Counted from the stretch's first letter, positions 47,684 through 58,233 are shown. The stretch: 64,000 nucleotides of DNA from Hyphomicrobiales bacterium (GCA_021775425.1 JAJFHX010000026.1:1-64000); one strand, 5' to 3'. Notes: a model not told the origin generated them from the letters alone. Numbers and translations are program-made.

Positions 47684-48787
47684 ATGGCAGTGCCATCTTT
47701 TGACATGCGTCAGCTCCTGGAAGCTGGCGTTCACTTTGGACACCAATCTCACCGCTGGAACCCGAAAATGGGTCAGTATATCTTTGGTGCCCGCAATAAC
47801 ATTCATATTATCGATCTGGCACAAACAGTGCCTATGCTGCATCAGGCTTTAACAGCCGTGAGTGATACAGTCGCCAGAGGCGGCCGTGTGCTGTTTGTCG
47901 GCACCAAACGCCAGGCATCTGATGCCATTTCAGAAAGTGCAAACCGCTGCGCTCAATATTACATTAATCACCGCTGGCTCGGTGGCACATTGACCAACTG
48001 GAAAACCATCACTCAGTCTATTAAGAGACTGAAAAAACTGGACGAAGTTCTGGCCGGTGAAGCGCAAGGCCTTACAAAAAAAGAACGTCTGCAAATGACA
48101 CGTGAAAGAGATCGTCTTAATCAGGCCATCGGCGGCGTAAAGGATATGGGCGGTATTCCTGATATCCTGTTTGTAATTGACACAAACAAAGAAGCCATTG
48201 CCATTGCAGAAGCCAATAAACTGAACATCCCTGTGATTGCTGTTGTCGATAGCAACTCAAACCCGAACGGCATTACATATCCCATCCCGGGAAATGATGA
48301 TGCTGGCCGCGCCATTGCTCTTTATTGTGACCTGATTGTAAAATCAGTTCTTGATGGCATTGAGCGCAGTCAGGGTGCATCAGGTGTTGATGTCGGTGCT
48401 TCAGAAGAAGTGATGGAACAGGCATTAACCGAAGAAGAAGTTGCCAGCAAACCAGCTGAACAACCAAAAGAAGAAGTCGCAGCTAAAGAAGAAGCTCCAG
48501 CTGAAGAAAAGAAACCTGAAGCTGAAGCCAAAGAAGAAACAGCTGCACCAGTTGCTGGTTTTGTTGGTCTTGATGGACCAGACGGCGAAGCAGATGATCT
48601 GAAAAAAATTGATGGTGTTGGCCCGGTGATCGAGAAAAAACTAAACGATCTCGGCATTTACCATTTCAAACAGATTCTCGAACTTACTAAAGAACAATCA
48701 GACGCAATTGATGAGGCCATTTCATTCAAAGGCCGCATTGAACGTGATGATTGGCAGGGTCAAGCGAAAAAACTAATCGCTGAATAA
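47684..48787 (+). CDS. rpsB: 30S ribosomal protein S2 with C-terminal helix-hairpin-helix extension
   Basis: Small-subunit protein needed for S1 binding and initiation. Residues 1 to about 230 are canonical S2 ([63 protein letters not shown]). The chain continues to 367 residues through an acidic Glu/Lys/Ala/Pro linker (about 245-295) into a domain at 297-365 reading [20 protein letters not shown] and [18 protein letters not shown]. This is nearly the same as the tail of NuoE in this window. It resembles HhH tails on alphaproteobacterial S2 and L21. tsf follows after a hairpin. Confidence 0.95.
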   Translation: MAVPSFDMRQLLEAGVHFGHQSHRWNPKMGQYIFGARNNIHIIDLAQTVPMLHQALTAVSDTVARGGRVLFVGTKRQASDAISESANRCAQYYINHRWLGGTLTNWKTITQSIKRLKKLDEVLAGEAQGLTKKERLQMTRERDRLNQAIGGVKDMGGIPDILFVIDTNKEAIAIAEANKLNIPVIAVVDSNSNPNGITYPIPGNDDAGRAIALYCDLIVKSVLDGIERSQGASGVDVGASEEVMEQALTEEEVASKPAEQPKEEVAAKEEAPAEEKKPEAEAKEETAAPVAGFVGLDGPDGEADDLKKIDGVGPVIEKKLNDLGIYHFKQILELTKEQSDAIDEAISFKGRIERDDWQGQAKKLIAE

Positions 48788-48794
48788 TGATCAG

Positions 48795-48834
48795 AAACCG
48801 GATGGCAATTGTTAATCAAACTGTCATCCGGTTT
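48795..48834 (+). terminator. Hairpin between rpsB and tsf
   Basis: Stem AAACCGGATG (48795-48804) with CATCCGGTTT (48825-48834), extended three pairs inward with one G-T; weak T tail (ATTTAA). Probably a partial terminator setting the S2 to EF-Ts ratio. Confidence 0.6.
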
Positions 48835-48884
48835 ATTTAAAACCCAACGATCTAACTCGATAAACAAATTTTGAGGCAAATATT

Positions 48885-49805
48885 ATGGCTGAAATTACAG
48901 CAAGCATGGTGAAAGAGCTGCGCGACACAACCGGCGCTGGCATGATGGATTGTAAAGCTGCGTTGAAAGAAACCAACGGCAACCTCGAGGAAGCGATTGA
49001 CTGGCTGCGCACCAAAGGTCTCGCTAAAGCCGCGAAAAAAGCCGGCCGCGTTGCAGCTGAAGGCCTTGTCGGCATTGAAACATCCGGCACAGAGGGTGCT
49101 GTTGTTGAAATCAACTCTGAAACAGACTTTGTCGGCAGAAACGAACAATTCCAGGAAATGGTCCGCAAAATTGCAGGCTTAGCACTAGAAGACGGCACCG
49201 AAGATCTTGAGAAAAAGAAATATCCAGGCAAAGACCTCTCAATTGAAGATCACATCAAAGAAATGGTCGGCACAATTGGTGAGAACATGTCATATCGCCG
49301 TGGGGCCAAACTGACTGTAGAAAATGGTGCTGTTGCCGGTTACATCCACAACGCGACAGTTCCAGGCCTTGGCAAAATTGGTGTGCTGGTCGCATTGGAA
49401 ACAACTGGTGACGCTGCAAAAGCTGAAGCCCTTGGCAAACAAATCGCCATGCATATCGCTGCCATCAACCCATTATCAGCAACGGTTGAAGATCTTGACC
49501 CGGCTGTTGTTGAGCGTGAAAAAGCCGTCCTGACAGAACAGGCTCGCGAATCAGGCAAGCCAGACAACATCATTGAAAAAATGATCGAAGGTCGCATTCG
49601 TAAATTCTACGAAGAAGTTGTTCTGCTCAAGCAAGTCTTTGTAATTGATGGTGAAAACACCGTCGAAAAAGCAATTAAAAACGCTGAATCAGATGTCGGC
49701 GCACCAATCACATTCAAAGGCTTCGTTCGTTATGAACTCGGTGAAGGGATTGAAAAAGAAGAAGGTGATTTCGCAGCTGAAGTCGCCGCCGCCGCCGGCG
49801 TTTAA
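48885..49805 (+). CDS. tsf: Translation elongation factor Ts
   Basis: Guanine-nucleotide exchange factor for EF-Tu. The 306-residue product begins with the UBA-like domain ([20 protein letters not shown] and [17 protein letters not shown]) followed by the core with [17 protein letters not shown], the TDFVGRN motif that contacts EF-Tu. Both subdomains are complete. It is the usual partner of rpsB and ends at a strong terminator, so rpsB-tsf form a unit separate from pyrH. Confidence 0.96.
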   Translation: MAEITASMVKELRDTTGAGMMDCKAALKETNGNLEEAIDWLRTKGLAKAAKKAGRVAAEGLVGIETSGTEGAVVEINSETDFVGRNEQFQEMVRKIAGLALEDGTEDLEKKKYPGKDLSIEDHIKEMVGTIGENMSYRRGAKLTVENGAVAGYIHNATVPGLGKIGVLVALETTGDAAKAEALGKQIAMHIAAINPLSATVEDLDPAVVEREKAVLTEQARESGKPDNIIEKMIEGRIRKFYEEVVLLKQVFVIDGENTVEKAIKNAESDVGAPITFKGFVRYELGEGIEKEEGDFAAEVAAAAGV

Positions 49806-49821
49806 TCAAAACCAACAGATG

Positions 49822-49857
49822 AAACCGGCTCAAACTCAGTTTGAGCCGGTTTTTTTG
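49822..49857 (+). terminator. Strong intrinsic terminator after tsf
   Basis: Perfect 13-bp stem AAACCGGCTCAAA (49822-49834) with TTTGAGCCGGTTT (49840-49852), 5-base loop, then more T. Confidence 0.92.
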
Positions 49858-49957
49858 TGCCCAATATATTGAACAAAAAAAGCTAATTAAATTGAGTAAC
49901 AGCGCCAGTTCGTATAAACCTTTTCAGCAGCACAAATGTCATAGCGGGAGAAAATAA

Positions 49958-50683
49958 GTGTCTGGTGAGGCAAAATACAAACGCATCCTCCTCAAACTTT
50001 CAGGCGAAGCCCTGATGGGTGATGATGACTACGGTATCAACATGACAACAGCCCACCGCTTTGCGGATGATATAAAAGAAGCTGTAAGCTTAGGTGTCGA
50101 ACTCGCCATAGTCGTTGGCGGTGGTAATATTTTCCGTGGCATGCAAGGCGCCGCCAAAGGAATGGACCGGGCCAATGCAGACTATATGGGCATGCTGGCA
50201 ACGGTTATGAACGGCCTCGCATTAGCCGGTGTACTGAAACAGGCTGGTGTGGATACAGTTGTTATGTCAGCCATCCCCATGCCAACGGTCTGTGAAAGTT
50301 ATGTCAGAAATCACGCCCTTGATCATCTTTCAAATGGCCGGGTTGTTATATTCACCGGCGGCACAGGCAATCCGTTTTTTACAACTGACACAGCGTCAAC
50401 TCTTCGTGCCATTGAAATGAATTGCGATTGCCTTGCCAAAGGCACACAGGTTGATGGTGTTTATTCAGCAGATCCGAAAAACAATCCGGACGCAAAACGC
50501 TATGAAAATCTTGATTACGACACCATCCTGTCCGAAGATTTAAAAATAATGGATGGAGCAGCCATAGCATTGGCAAGAGATAACAACCTGCCACTGGTTA
50601 TATTTTCAATTCATGAACCGGGAAATTTACAGAATATGGTCCGTGGCACAGTCCGCGCAACTTACGTAAAAGATAAACTTTGA
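49958..50683 (+). CDS. pyrH: Uridylate kinase
   Basis: Phosphorylates UMP to UDP in pyrimidine nucleotide synthesis; a hexameric amino-acid-kinase-fold enzyme. The 241-residue product has the phosphate loop [13 protein letters not shown], the GGGNIFRG motif, the UMP-site tract [37 protein letters not shown] and [13 protein letters not shown]. The start codon is GTG with GGGAG seven bases upstream. It heads the pyrH-frr-uppS-cdsA run. Confidence 0.95.
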   Translation: MSGEAKYKRILLKLSGEALMGDDDYGINMTTAHRFADDIKEAVSLGVELAIVVGGGNIFRGMQGAAKGMDRANADYMGMLATVMNGLALAGVLKQAGVDTVVMSAIPMPTVCESYVRNHALDHLSNGRVVIFTGGTGNPFFTTDTASTLRAIEMNCDCLAKGTQVDGVYSADPKNNPDAKRYENLDYDTILSEDLKIMDGAAIALARDNNLPLVIFSIHEPGNLQNMVRGTVRATYVKDKL

Positions 50684-50735
50684 GACTCAAAAGGGTCTCG
50701 ATACGTGATAAAGACAAAAATAAGAGGTACGAAAC

Positions 50736-51299
50736 ATGTCTGATGGAACATTTGATATAGCCGATATTGAAAAGCGCATGAAAGGGGCCATCGCGTCACT
50801 TAAAAGTGATTTTTCCGGTCTGCGAACCGGCCGGGCCAGTGCCTCACTGCTTGATCCCATCAATGTGATGGCCTATGGCTCACCAATGCCTCTCAATCAG
50901 GTCGCAAACGTCACGGTACCAGAACCGCGCACCATCGCCGTTAATGTCTGGGACCAGTCTCAAGTCGCAGCTGTTGAAAAAGCAATCCGCGAATCTGATC
51001 TGGGCCTGAACCCGAATGTAGAAGGTTCCACCCTTCGCATTAACATTCCGGAACTTAACGAAGAACGCCGCACAGAATTAACAAAAGTCGCCGCCAAATA
51101 TGCTGAGCAAGCCCGCATAGCCGTAAGGAATGTACGCCGGGATGGCATGGACACCCTGAAAAAAATGGAAAAAGATGGCGACATCGGTCAGGATGAACAA
51201 CACAGTCTTGGTGCCAAAGTGCAGGAAATTACAGACAAACTGATCGGTGAAATCGATACAACCCTCACAGCAAAAGAAGCTGAAATCATGCAGGTATAA
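50736..51299 (+). CDS. frr: Ribosome recycling factor
   Basis: Splits post-termination ribosomes together with EF-G. The 187-residue product has the conserved [17 protein letters not shown] and [20 protein letters not shown], and the long three-helix-bundle regions ending [11 protein letters not shown]. Length is exactly in the family range. It lies 52 bp after pyrH and 73 bp before uppS with no terminator, consistent with one transcript. Confidence 0.96.
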   Translation: MSDGTFDIADIEKRMKGAIASLKSDFSGLRTGRASASLLDPINVMAYGSPMPLNQVANVTVPEPRTIAVNVWDQSQVAAVEKAIRESDLGLNPNVEGSTLRINIPELNEERRTELTKVAAKYAEQARIAVRNVRRDGMDTLKKMEKDGDIGQDEQHSLGAKVQEITDKLIGEIDTTLTAKEAEIMQV

Positions 51300-51372
51300 T
51301 CCGGCATTCGGTTAAATCTAATTGATGAAACGTTATCCAATCCATTGAGTATAGTGACGAACAGTAAGATCC

Positions 51373-52125
51373 ATGAGTGAAAATATGATAAATCAAAACG
51401 ATAATATGATGCAGGAACTGCGTCACGTTGCGATTATCATGGACGGAAACGGACGCTGGGCCACAAAACTCGGATTACCAAGAACAGCAGGCCATAAACG
51501 CGGCGTAGAAACGGTAAAAGAAGTCGTGAAAAAAGCGGGCGAACTCGGCCTGCCTTTCCTTACCCTGTTTAGTTTTTCTTCAGAAAACTGGTCACGTCCA
51601 AAACAGGAAGTTGACGAGCTCATGCGGCTCATGAAATTCTTTCTGATACGTGAGCAGGACAATCTGGCAAAAGCCAATGTCCGCATCCGCATGATTGGGG
51701 CACCGCTTGAAGATAATTCTGAAATTTACCAGATGATCAAAAAGGCTGAACAAAAAACAGAAAATAACACCGGCTTACAACTGACCGTCGCTTTTAATTA
51801 TGGCAGTCGCAACGAGATCACCAGAGCCGCCAGAAAACTGGCGGAAAAAGTCAAATCAGATCAGATATCGGTAGAAGATATTACCGAACAATCTTTTGAG
51901 AACTGCCTTGATACAAGCGATTTGCCAGACCCTGATTTATTAATAAGAACGAGCGGTGAATTTCGCATTAGCAATTTCTTGCTTTGGCAACTGGCCTATA
52001 CTGAATTTGTTTTTATGGACTGCAACTGGCCGGACTTCACAACCGAAAAATTTGAAGAAGCCATCAGCCAGTATAACGCCCGAGAAAGAAGATATGGCGG
52101 GTTAGAGGCGAGGTCTTCTCTATGA
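51373..52125 (+). CDS. uppS: (2Z,6E)-undecaprenyl diphosphate synthase family
   Basis: cis-Prenyltransferase making the C55 lipid carrier for cell-wall and O-antigen synthesis. The 250-residue product has the catalytic Asp24 in IIMDGNGRWATKLGLPRTAG, then FSSENWSRPKQEVDELM, AFNYGSRNEITRA and the C-terminal TSGEFRISNFLLWQLAYTE. About 20 residues precede the conserved start; an internal ATG is possible. It overlaps cdsA by four bases. Confidence 0.94.
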   Translation: MSENMINQNDNMMQELRHVAIIMDGNGRWATKLGLPRTAGHKRGVETVKEVVKKAGELGLPFLTLFSFSSENWSRPKQEVDELMRLMKFFLIREQDNLAKANVRIRMIGAPLEDNSEIYQMIKKAEQKTENNTGLQLTVAFNYGSRNEITRAARKLAEKVKSDQISVEDITEQSFENCLDTSDLPDPDLLIRTSGEFRISNFLLWQLAYTEFVFMDCNWPDFTTEKFEEAISQYNARERRYGGLEARSSL

Positions 52126-53015
52126 ACAAAAACCTCAAAGACCTGATCCCGCTAAGCGGTACCCCATCGGAAGAAGAAAAAGAAAACAAACGATCAGAGC
52201 ACCCGATATTTAACCGGGAACTATTGGTACGTTCAATTTCCGCGTTCATATTGGCCATTCTGGTTATAGTCCTGGCAGAGCACAGCTTTGCAACTTTTCT
52301 TGGCCTAAGCCTGGTCATTATGTTGTTGATGTGTTGGGAATGGGCCCGCCTGACTAACAATGACACTATCCTGCAAATCTCGATCCAGATCATCACCATC
52401 GCAATCGCAATTTTTGCATTCCTGACCCATGAATGGCCATTACTCATTGTCAGCATGATCGCGGGCAGCATAATGGCACTCTGGTCAACGCACTATTGGT
52501 GGCGCTCAAAATGGGCTTTGATGGGCCTGTTTTATGTCGGCTTGCCAATTATCAGCCTGATTTATTTACGCAGTGATGAAGCATATGGATTTTACGCTGT
52601 TCTGTTTGTTTTCCTAATCGTCTGGAGCACAGATACCGCCGCCTATTTCACGGGGCGTCACTTTGGCGGTAAAAAACTGGCCCCCTCCATATCACCCGGC
52701 AAAACCTGGTCCGGCTTTACCGGCGGGTTGTTTGCCGGTTTGATTGTTGGCGCACTCTTTGCCTTTTCCCTCGATAAATCACCAATCCTTCCGGCATTAA
52801 TCGGCCTGATCCTCTCTGCGATAGCACAAGCCGGTGATCTTGCCGAAAGTGCCGTAAAAAGACATTTTGGCGTTAAAGATTCCGGTCACATAATTCCCGG
52901 CCACGGTGGAATACTCGATCGATTTGATGGTGTGATTTTCGCGGCAACTGCAGCAGCTTTCATCGCAGCACTTCACAACGCAAAAATGCCGGGTCAGGGT
53001 TTATTGGTATGGTAA
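52122..53015 (+). CDS. cdsA: Phosphatidate cytidylyltransferase
   Basis: Makes CDP-diacylglycerol from phosphatidate and CTP, the branch point of phospholipid synthesis, in the inner membrane. The 297-residue product has about eight helices after a 35-residue hydrophilic lead and ends with the family signature GDLAESAVKRHFGVKDSGHI then PGHGGILDRFDG, containing the metal-binding aspartates. It also has STDTAAYFTGRHFGGKKLAP. It is coupled to uppS by a four-base overlap. Confidence 0.94.
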   Translation: MNKNLKDLIPLSGTPSEEEKENKRSEHPIFNRELLVRSISAFILAILVIVLAEHSFATFLGLSLVIMLLMCWEWARLTNNDTILQISIQIITIAIAIFAFLTHEWPLLIVSMIAGSIMALWSTHYWWRSKWALMGLFYVGLPIISLIYLRSDEAYGFYAVLFVFLIVWSTDTAAYFTGRHFGGKKLAPSISPGKTWSGFTGGLFAGLIVGALFAFSLDKSPILPALIGLILSAIAQAGDLAESAVKRHFGVKDSGHIIPGHGGILDRFDGVIFAATAAAFIAALHNAKMPGQGLLVW

Positions 53016-53112
53016 CGAATGTCAAAGTGAAGCCAATCTGAAGCAGTTTATAAAGCCATTAAAGACAAAAATATTAAAATCATAAAAATCAAAAATTTAA
53101 AAGGGAGTAAGA

Positions 53113-54303
53113 ATGGCGTCGACAACACCGATCAAACCAAAATACATCACCATTCTTGGCTCAACAGGCACCATTGGCCAGAACACCCTTGATCTGATTT
53201 CCAGAAATCGAGAAAAATTTTCTGTCATAGCCATGACCGGAAATCATAATATTGATCTGTTGGCAAAACAGGCGATTGAATTTAACGCAAAATTTGTAGC
53301 AACCGCAGCAACAGACCAATATCAGAATTTAAAAAACGCACTTTCAGGAACCGGGATTGAATGTGCCGCCGGCGAAGAAGCCATCCTTGAAGCCGCAACC
53401 CGACCTGTTGACCTCACTATGGCAGCAATTGTTGGTGTCGCTGGTCTGAAGCCGACATTAAAAGCTTTAGAAAGCTGTAAAACGCTTGCCCTGGCAAATA
53501 AAGAATGTCTGGTCTCTGCTGGTCAGATTTTTATGAAAAAAGCCAGAAAATTCGGCGTAAATCTTATCCCTGTAGATTCAGAACATTCAGCAGCATTCCA
53601 GTGCTTGAATGGGCAGGACCAGAACACTATATCAAAACTGACATTAACAGCTTCAGGTGGTCCGTTTAGAACATTGACGAGTGATCAGTTATCGACTGTA
53701 ACAAGAGACCAGGCCCTGAAACATCCTAACTGGGAAATGGGCGCCAAAATATCAATCGATTCGGCAACCATGATGAACAAGGGGCTTGAATTGATAGAAG
53801 CCAGATATCTGTTCGACCTCAAGGCAGAGCAAATCGATATGGTAATTCATCCTCAATCTATCATTCACTGTCTGGTCAGTTTCATGGATGGATCAATGAT
53901 CGCACAGTTGAGCGAACCGGATATGCGCATCCCGATCGCCTATAGCCTCTCATGGCCCGAAAGAATGGAAACGCCGATTGCAGCTGTAAATTTAGCAGAC
54001 CTCGGTCAGATGACTTTTGAACCCGGCGATGAAACCCGGTTTCCCTGCCTCAGACTGGCAAGGGAAGTACTGGAAAATGATGATCAATCCGCACCTGTGC
54101 TCAACGCAGCCAACGAAATTGCCGTGGATGCATTTTTAAAGGATCGCTGTTCATTCAGAGATATCCCGCAATTGATAGAATCTGTGTTAGAAAAAATGAG
54201 ACCGGGGCTGTCACGATCAGCCAACCCTGATCTTAACGATATCCTCGATATTGACGCCCAAACCAGACAAATTTCATTAGAGTATCTAAAACAGGCGGTA
54301 TAA
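53113..54303 (+). CDS. dxr: 1-deoxy-D-xylulose 5-phosphate reductoisomerase
   Basis: First committed step of the MEP isoprenoid pathway, producing MEP with NADPH. The 396-residue product has the nucleotide loop GSTGTIGQNTLDLI, LANKECLVSAG, the metal and substrate site PVDSEHSAAFQCL, GGPFR and KISIDSATMMNKGLELIEA. A clear GGGAG ribosome-binding site precedes the ATG. It lies between cdsA and rseP, the conserved order, and supplies precursors for the lipid carrier made by UppS. Confidence 0.96.
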   Translation: MASTTPIKPKYITILGSTGTIGQNTLDLISRNREKFSVIAMTGNHNIDLLAKQAIEFNAKFVATAATDQYQNLKNALSGTGIECAAGEEAILEAATRPVDLTMAAIVGVAGLKPTLKALESCKTLALANKECLVSAGQIFMKKARKFGVNLIPVDSEHSAAFQCLNGQDQNTISKLTLTASGGPFRTLTSDQLSTVTRDQALKHPNWEMGAKISIDSATMMNKGLELIEARYLFDLKAEQIDMVIHPQSIIHCLVSFMDGSMIAQLSEPDMRIPIAYSLSWPERMETPIAAVNLADLGQMTFEPGDETRFPCLRLAREVLENDDQSAPVLNAANEIAVDAFLKDRCSFRDIPQLIESVLEKMRPGLSRSANPDLNDILDIDAQTRQISLEYLKQAV

Positions 54304-54408
54304 AGCGTTTTATAAAACGAAATACATCAACAAAATAAACATCAAGCGTCTGAATTTTGACAAATTAAACACTTCAATTGGCCAAACACCAAGGGGTATG
54401 CCGGAAAT

Positions 54409-55551
54409 ATGGAATTTTTAACGCAGTTTTCTTCATCAGTCACCACCATCTTCATGGGTTGGGTGTTGCCAATTCTCTTTGTTATGACACTCGTGGTGTT
54501 TTTTCACGAGCTCGGCCATTTTCTGGTTGCGCGCTGGTGCAAAGTGAATGTGGAAGCCTTCTCAATTGGGTTCGGTAAAGAATTATTTGGTTTCACAGAC
54601 AAACAGAACACCCGCTGGAAATTCTGCTGGATCCCGCTTGGCGGTTATGTCAAATTTGCTGATGATGCCAACGCAGCCAGCGCGCCTGATCAGGAAGCAC
54701 TGGAAAATTTAACCGAAGAACAAAAAGCCGGCAGTTTTCATCTCAAACCACTCTGGCAAAAAGCACTTGTTGTCGCAGCCGGCCCGTTAGCCAGTTTTCT
54801 ACTTGGCATCATCATATTCACCGGCATTCACTATGCAAATGGCCAAACCGGCCCTTCAGGGTTGATTGAAATCGTCGTTGAAGGTGGTGCAGCAGAAAAG
54901 GCCGGCCTTCAAAAGGGTGATATCATCACTCATATTGATGGGTCAGAAACAAAATTCTTCAATGATATCTACAGGATAGTCTCATTCAGCCAGTTAGAAA
55001 AACTGGAATTTACTATAAATCGCGATGGTCAGAACATGATTGTACCCATCACACCAGAGCGAAAAATGGTCGATAATGGCTTTGGCAAAGAAGTCTCCAT
55101 GGGCCGAATAGGTATTGGTCCATCCCGTGATCAGAGCAAATGGGTGGTCGAAAAATACACTCTGCCAGGCGCAACAGTTGCCGCTTACGAACAGACAGAG
55201 TTTATCATTACAAGCACGCTGGGCTATATTGGTAAATTATTCACAGGCCGTGAATCCTTCGATAAGTTAAATGGCCCGATCGGAATTGGTAAAGTCGTCA
55301 ATCACTTTTCAGGATTTGGATTGGTTTCAACGCTTTATATTGCTGGCCTGCTATCAGTGAGCATCGGATTGTTTAATTTGTTCCCAATCCCCATGCTGGA
55401 TGGCGGACACCTGCTATTTTATGCGATTGAAGCCATCAGAGGCAAACCCGCAAGTGAACAATTTATGGAATATAGCTTCAGGGCAGGGCTGGCTTTATTG
55501 CTGGGAATGATGCTGATTGCGTCTAAAAACGACATAAGCTGGTTCAACTGA
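54409..55551 (+). CDS. rseP: RIP zinc metalloprotease (site-2 protease) RseP
   Basis: Intramembrane protease that cleaves anti-sigma factors and leftover signal peptides. The 380-residue product has the zinc motif HELGHF in the first helix (His33, Glu34, His37), then FSIGFGKELFGF, a single PDZ domain (about residues 150-215), and the third zinc ligand in FNLFPIPMLDGGHLLFYAIE. It lies in the standard dxr-rseP-bamA order of proteobacteria, where envelope stress is sensed. Confidence 0.95.
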   Translation: MEFLTQFSSSVTTIFMGWVLPILFVMTLVVFFHELGHFLVARWCKVNVEAFSIGFGKELFGFTDKQNTRWKFCWIPLGGYVKFADDANAASAPDQEALENLTEEQKAGSFHLKPLWQKALVVAAGPLASFLLGIIIFTGIHYANGQTGPSGLIEIVVEGGAAEKAGLQKGDIITHIDGSETKFFNDIYRIVSFSQLEKLEFTINRDGQNMIVPITPERKMVDNGFGKEVSMGRIGIGPSRDQSKWVVEKYTLPGATVAAYEQTEFIITSTLGYIGKLFTGRESFDKLNGPIGIGKVVNHFSGFGLVSTLYIAGLLSVSIGLFNLFPIPMLDGGHLLFYAIEAIRGKPASEQFMEYSFRAGLALLLGMMLIASKNDISWFN

Positions 55552-55858
55552 TGGGTAAATTCTTTAAATAAAGTTAAATGTTGCTTAAAAGGCTCTTTGC
55601 TTTCGTCAAATGAATCTGTAGAGTTATAAAAAATGAAGCACTTGGTGCGCCCGCTGACTAGGGAACTTTCTGGAATGTGGGGATGAAATTGGTTTCAAAC
55701 AATTTTAGTCCTTCTTGAAAGAGTCTGTGGGCCACATGAGTTTGGGTGTGGATAATACTTCTAGTTAGACGTTTATCGTCTATCAAAGTGATCATAGTGC
55801 AGTATACATTACTGAGTGGAGTATACAGGGCGCACTTTTTAAGGGGCACGTAATTAGG
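55552..55858. other. Spacer between rseP and bamA
   Basis: About 300 bp without a gene; it must hold the bamA promoter. Visible structure: two AGTATACA direct copies (55802-55809 and 55821-55828, each with a GTATAC palindrome) and a distant inverted pair GTGCGCCC (55645-55652) / GGGCGCAC (55829-55836). GGAACTTT occurs near 55661 but without a matching envelope-stress -10 box. Confidence 0.4.
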
Positions 55859-58207
55859 ATGGTTTTTGTAGGTAAGGCCAAAATGGTGAAATCAGTCTTA
55901 GGACAGACCATAAAGGCGTTTGCACTGTGTTTAGGAGCATTTAGTGCAACCTTGGCAACTGAGGTTGCGACTTCAGATGTGACAGTCGTTTATGCACAAT
56001 CAGGATCTGTTCGTGCAATCACCGTGAAAGGCAACCGCCGCGTTGAGCCTGAAACAGTAAAATCCTATCTAAAATTCGGTGTTGGTGATCAGTATTCAGC
56101 TTATGCTGTTGATCAGTCCCTGCAATCACTCTTCGGCACTGGCCTTTTCAGCGATGTCGCCATCGACAAAAATGGCGGTACAGTGATCGTCTCTGTAGAA
56201 GAAAACCCCGTCATTAACCGCGTTGCGTTTGAAGGCAACAAAGAAGTTGATGATGCGTCAATTCAAGCTGAAGTTCAGTCAAAAACCAGAGCAATTTACA
56301 CAAGAGCCCGCGTTCAGTCAGATATTCAGCGCATTCTTGACCTCTATCAGGTCCGCGGTATCTTTACAGCCAAAGTTGAAGCTAAAATTATCAAACTGCC
56401 TCATAACCGCGTGAACCTGGTTTATGAAATCGTTGAAGGTGACGCCACCAAGGTAAAATCGATCAACTTTATCGGCAACAATGCATTTTCAGACAGCCAG
56501 TTGAAAGACGTGATCACCACGGGTGAATCCGGCCTGTTGAGCTTCTTTAAGTCAAACGACATTTATGACCCGGATCGCCTCAACGTAGACCGCGAACTGG
56601 TGCGCAGATATTACCTGACCAATGGCTATGTAGACGCCCGCGTGCAAAGCGCAGTTGCTGATATTGATGCTGAAGGAGAAGCTTTCTTCATCACCTTCAC
56701 AATCGACGAAGGCGAGCTCTATCGCATCGGTAATGTTGACATTGAAACAACCGTTGCTGCAATTGACGTGAACAACCTTGGTTCAGACGTTCTGACAAAA
56801 CCAGGCGAAATTTATGACGCCACCAAAATTGACAAAACAATTGAAGCCTTAACACTGGCCGTGTCTGCTCAGGGCTATGCCTTTGCTCAGGTTCGCCCCA
56901 GAATTGACCGTGATCCGATTGGCCGTATCGTCAGCATTACATATGTCATTGAAGAAGGCCCACGAGTTTATATTGAGCGCATCAACGTCTATGGTAACAC
57001 CCGCACCAAGGATTATGTCCTGCGCCGTGAATTCCGTCTCGTTGAAGGCGATGCTTACAATAGATTATTGGTTAAAAACGCCAAAAAACGTCTTCAGGCT
57101 CTGGGCTTCTTTGAAAAAGTCGACATTTCAAGAGAAGCAGGCTCCGCACAGGATCGCGTCGTTCTCAATGTTAATGTTGTTGAGAAAAACACAGGTGAAC
57201 TCAGCTTTGGTGCCGGTTATTCAACCTCTGAAGGTGTCATTGGTGACATCTCAATCACTGAACGTAACCTGCTTGGCAATGGCCAGTATCTGCGCCTTGG
57301 TCTCTCAGGTAGTTTTGAACGTCAGCAAATTGACCTCAGCTTTACCGAACCTCGTTTCCTTGACATGAACCTGTCTGCCGGTTTTGACCTCTTCCACAAA
57401 GAGATTGACCGTACAGATGAAAGTCACTTTAAAAACCGTAAATCCGGTGGCGGCATTCGTCTCGGCTTCCCGATTACAGAAGATTTACGCGGTTCAATAC
57501 GCTATACCTTCGTACGGGATGACATTTACGAAGTGGAAAGTGGCGCTTCAACTGTGATCCAGCTGCAGGAAGGCGTTGCCAATATTTCATCTGTTGGTTA
57601 CTCACTGACATACGACACAAGAAACCACCACAGAAAGCCTAACCGTGGCCTCTATCTCAGCCTGACACAGGATTTTGCCGGTGTTGGTGGTGATGTGAAT
57701 TATCTGCGTACCGTTGCCGAAGCCAGAGCATACTATCCATTATGGAATAAAGTCACTCTGGTTGGCCGTGTCATTGGTGGTTATATCACAGGCCTTGGCG
57801 GTGAGGATGTTCGTCTGAATGACAATTTCTATAAAGGTGGCGATCTGATCCGCGGCTTTGATTCTGGCGGCCTTGGCCCTCGCGAACTAAACGGCGATGC
57901 CCTTGGCGGTAAAGTCTTCTATGCCGGTACAATTGAAGCCCGCTTCCCGATCCCATACCTGACAGAAACAACAGGTATCTCAGCCGCCGTATTTGCTGAT
58001 GCTGGCTCAGTACATGATATTGATATTCCAAATGGTATTTCTGCAAATTCCATCCAGGATGATGATAAAATCAGGGCATCAGCAGGTGCCAGTATCCTTT
58101 GGGATTCACCAGTTGGACCAATCCGCGCTGACTTCGCCTATGTCATTGAAAAAGCAGAATTTGATGATGAAGAAGTCTTCCGCTTTGGTGCCTCAACCAA
58201 GTTCTAG
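55859..58207 (+). CDS. bamA: Outer membrane protein assembly factor BamA
   Basis: Central Omp85 protein that inserts beta-barrel proteins into the outer membrane. The 782-residue product has a signal peptide (cleavage near VVYA-QSGS, about residue 46), five POTRA domains (about 50-430; for example ITVKGNRRVEPETVKSYLKF and IERINVYGNTRTKDYVLRRE) and a 16-strand barrel. The barrel has the IRGFDSGGLGPRE lid-loop motif in place of VRGF and a terminal Phe in FRFGASTKF, the barrel recognition signal. The ATG at 55859 is kept, but ATG 55883, which has AAGG just upstream, is a good alternative. Confidence 0.95.
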   Translation: MVFVGKAKMVKSVLGQTIKAFALCLGAFSATLATEVATSDVTVVYAQSGSVRAITVKGNRRVEPETVKSYLKFGVGDQYSAYAVDQSLQSLFGTGLFSDVAIDKNGGTVIVSVEENPVINRVAFEGNKEVDDASIQAEVQSKTRAIYTRARVQSDIQRILDLYQVRGIFTAKVEAKIIKLPHNRVNLVYEIVEGDATKVKSINFIGNNAFSDSQLKDVITTGESGLLSFFKSNDIYDPDRLNVDRELVRRYYLTNGYVDARVQSAVADIDAEGEAFFITFTIDEGELYRIGNVDIETTVAAIDVNNLGSDVLTKPGEIYDATKIDKTIEALTLAVSAQGYAFAQVRPRIDRDPIGRIVSITYVIEEGPRVYIERINVYGNTRTKDYVLRREFRLVEGDAYNRLLVKNAKKRLQALGFFEKVDISREAGSAQDRVVLNVNVVEKNTGELSFGAGYSTSEGVIGDISITERNLLGNGQYLRLGLSGSFERQQIDLSFTEPRFLDMNLSAGFDLFHKEIDRTDESHFKNRKSGGGIRLGFPITEDLRGSIRYTFVRDDIYEVESGASTVIQLQEGVANISSVGYSLTYDTRNHHRKPNRGLYLSLTQDFAGVGGDVNYLRTVAEARAYYPLWNKVTLVGRVIGGYITGLGGEDVRLNDNFYKGGDLIRGFDSGGLGPRELNGDALGGKVFYAGTIEARFPIPYLTETTGISAAVFADAGSVHDIDIPNGISANSIQDDDKIRASAGASILWDSPVGPIRADFAYVIEKAEFDDEEVFRFGASTKF

Positions 58208-58233
58208 AATTTAAATATTCTGATAAAGAACAA

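Noticed and set aside
55661-55668. GGAACTTT upstream of bamA as an envelope-stress (sigma-E) promoter
   Set aside because: No TCTGA/TCAAA-type -10 box at the required 15-17 base distance, and the alternative GGAAC-N17-CGTT pattern also fails.
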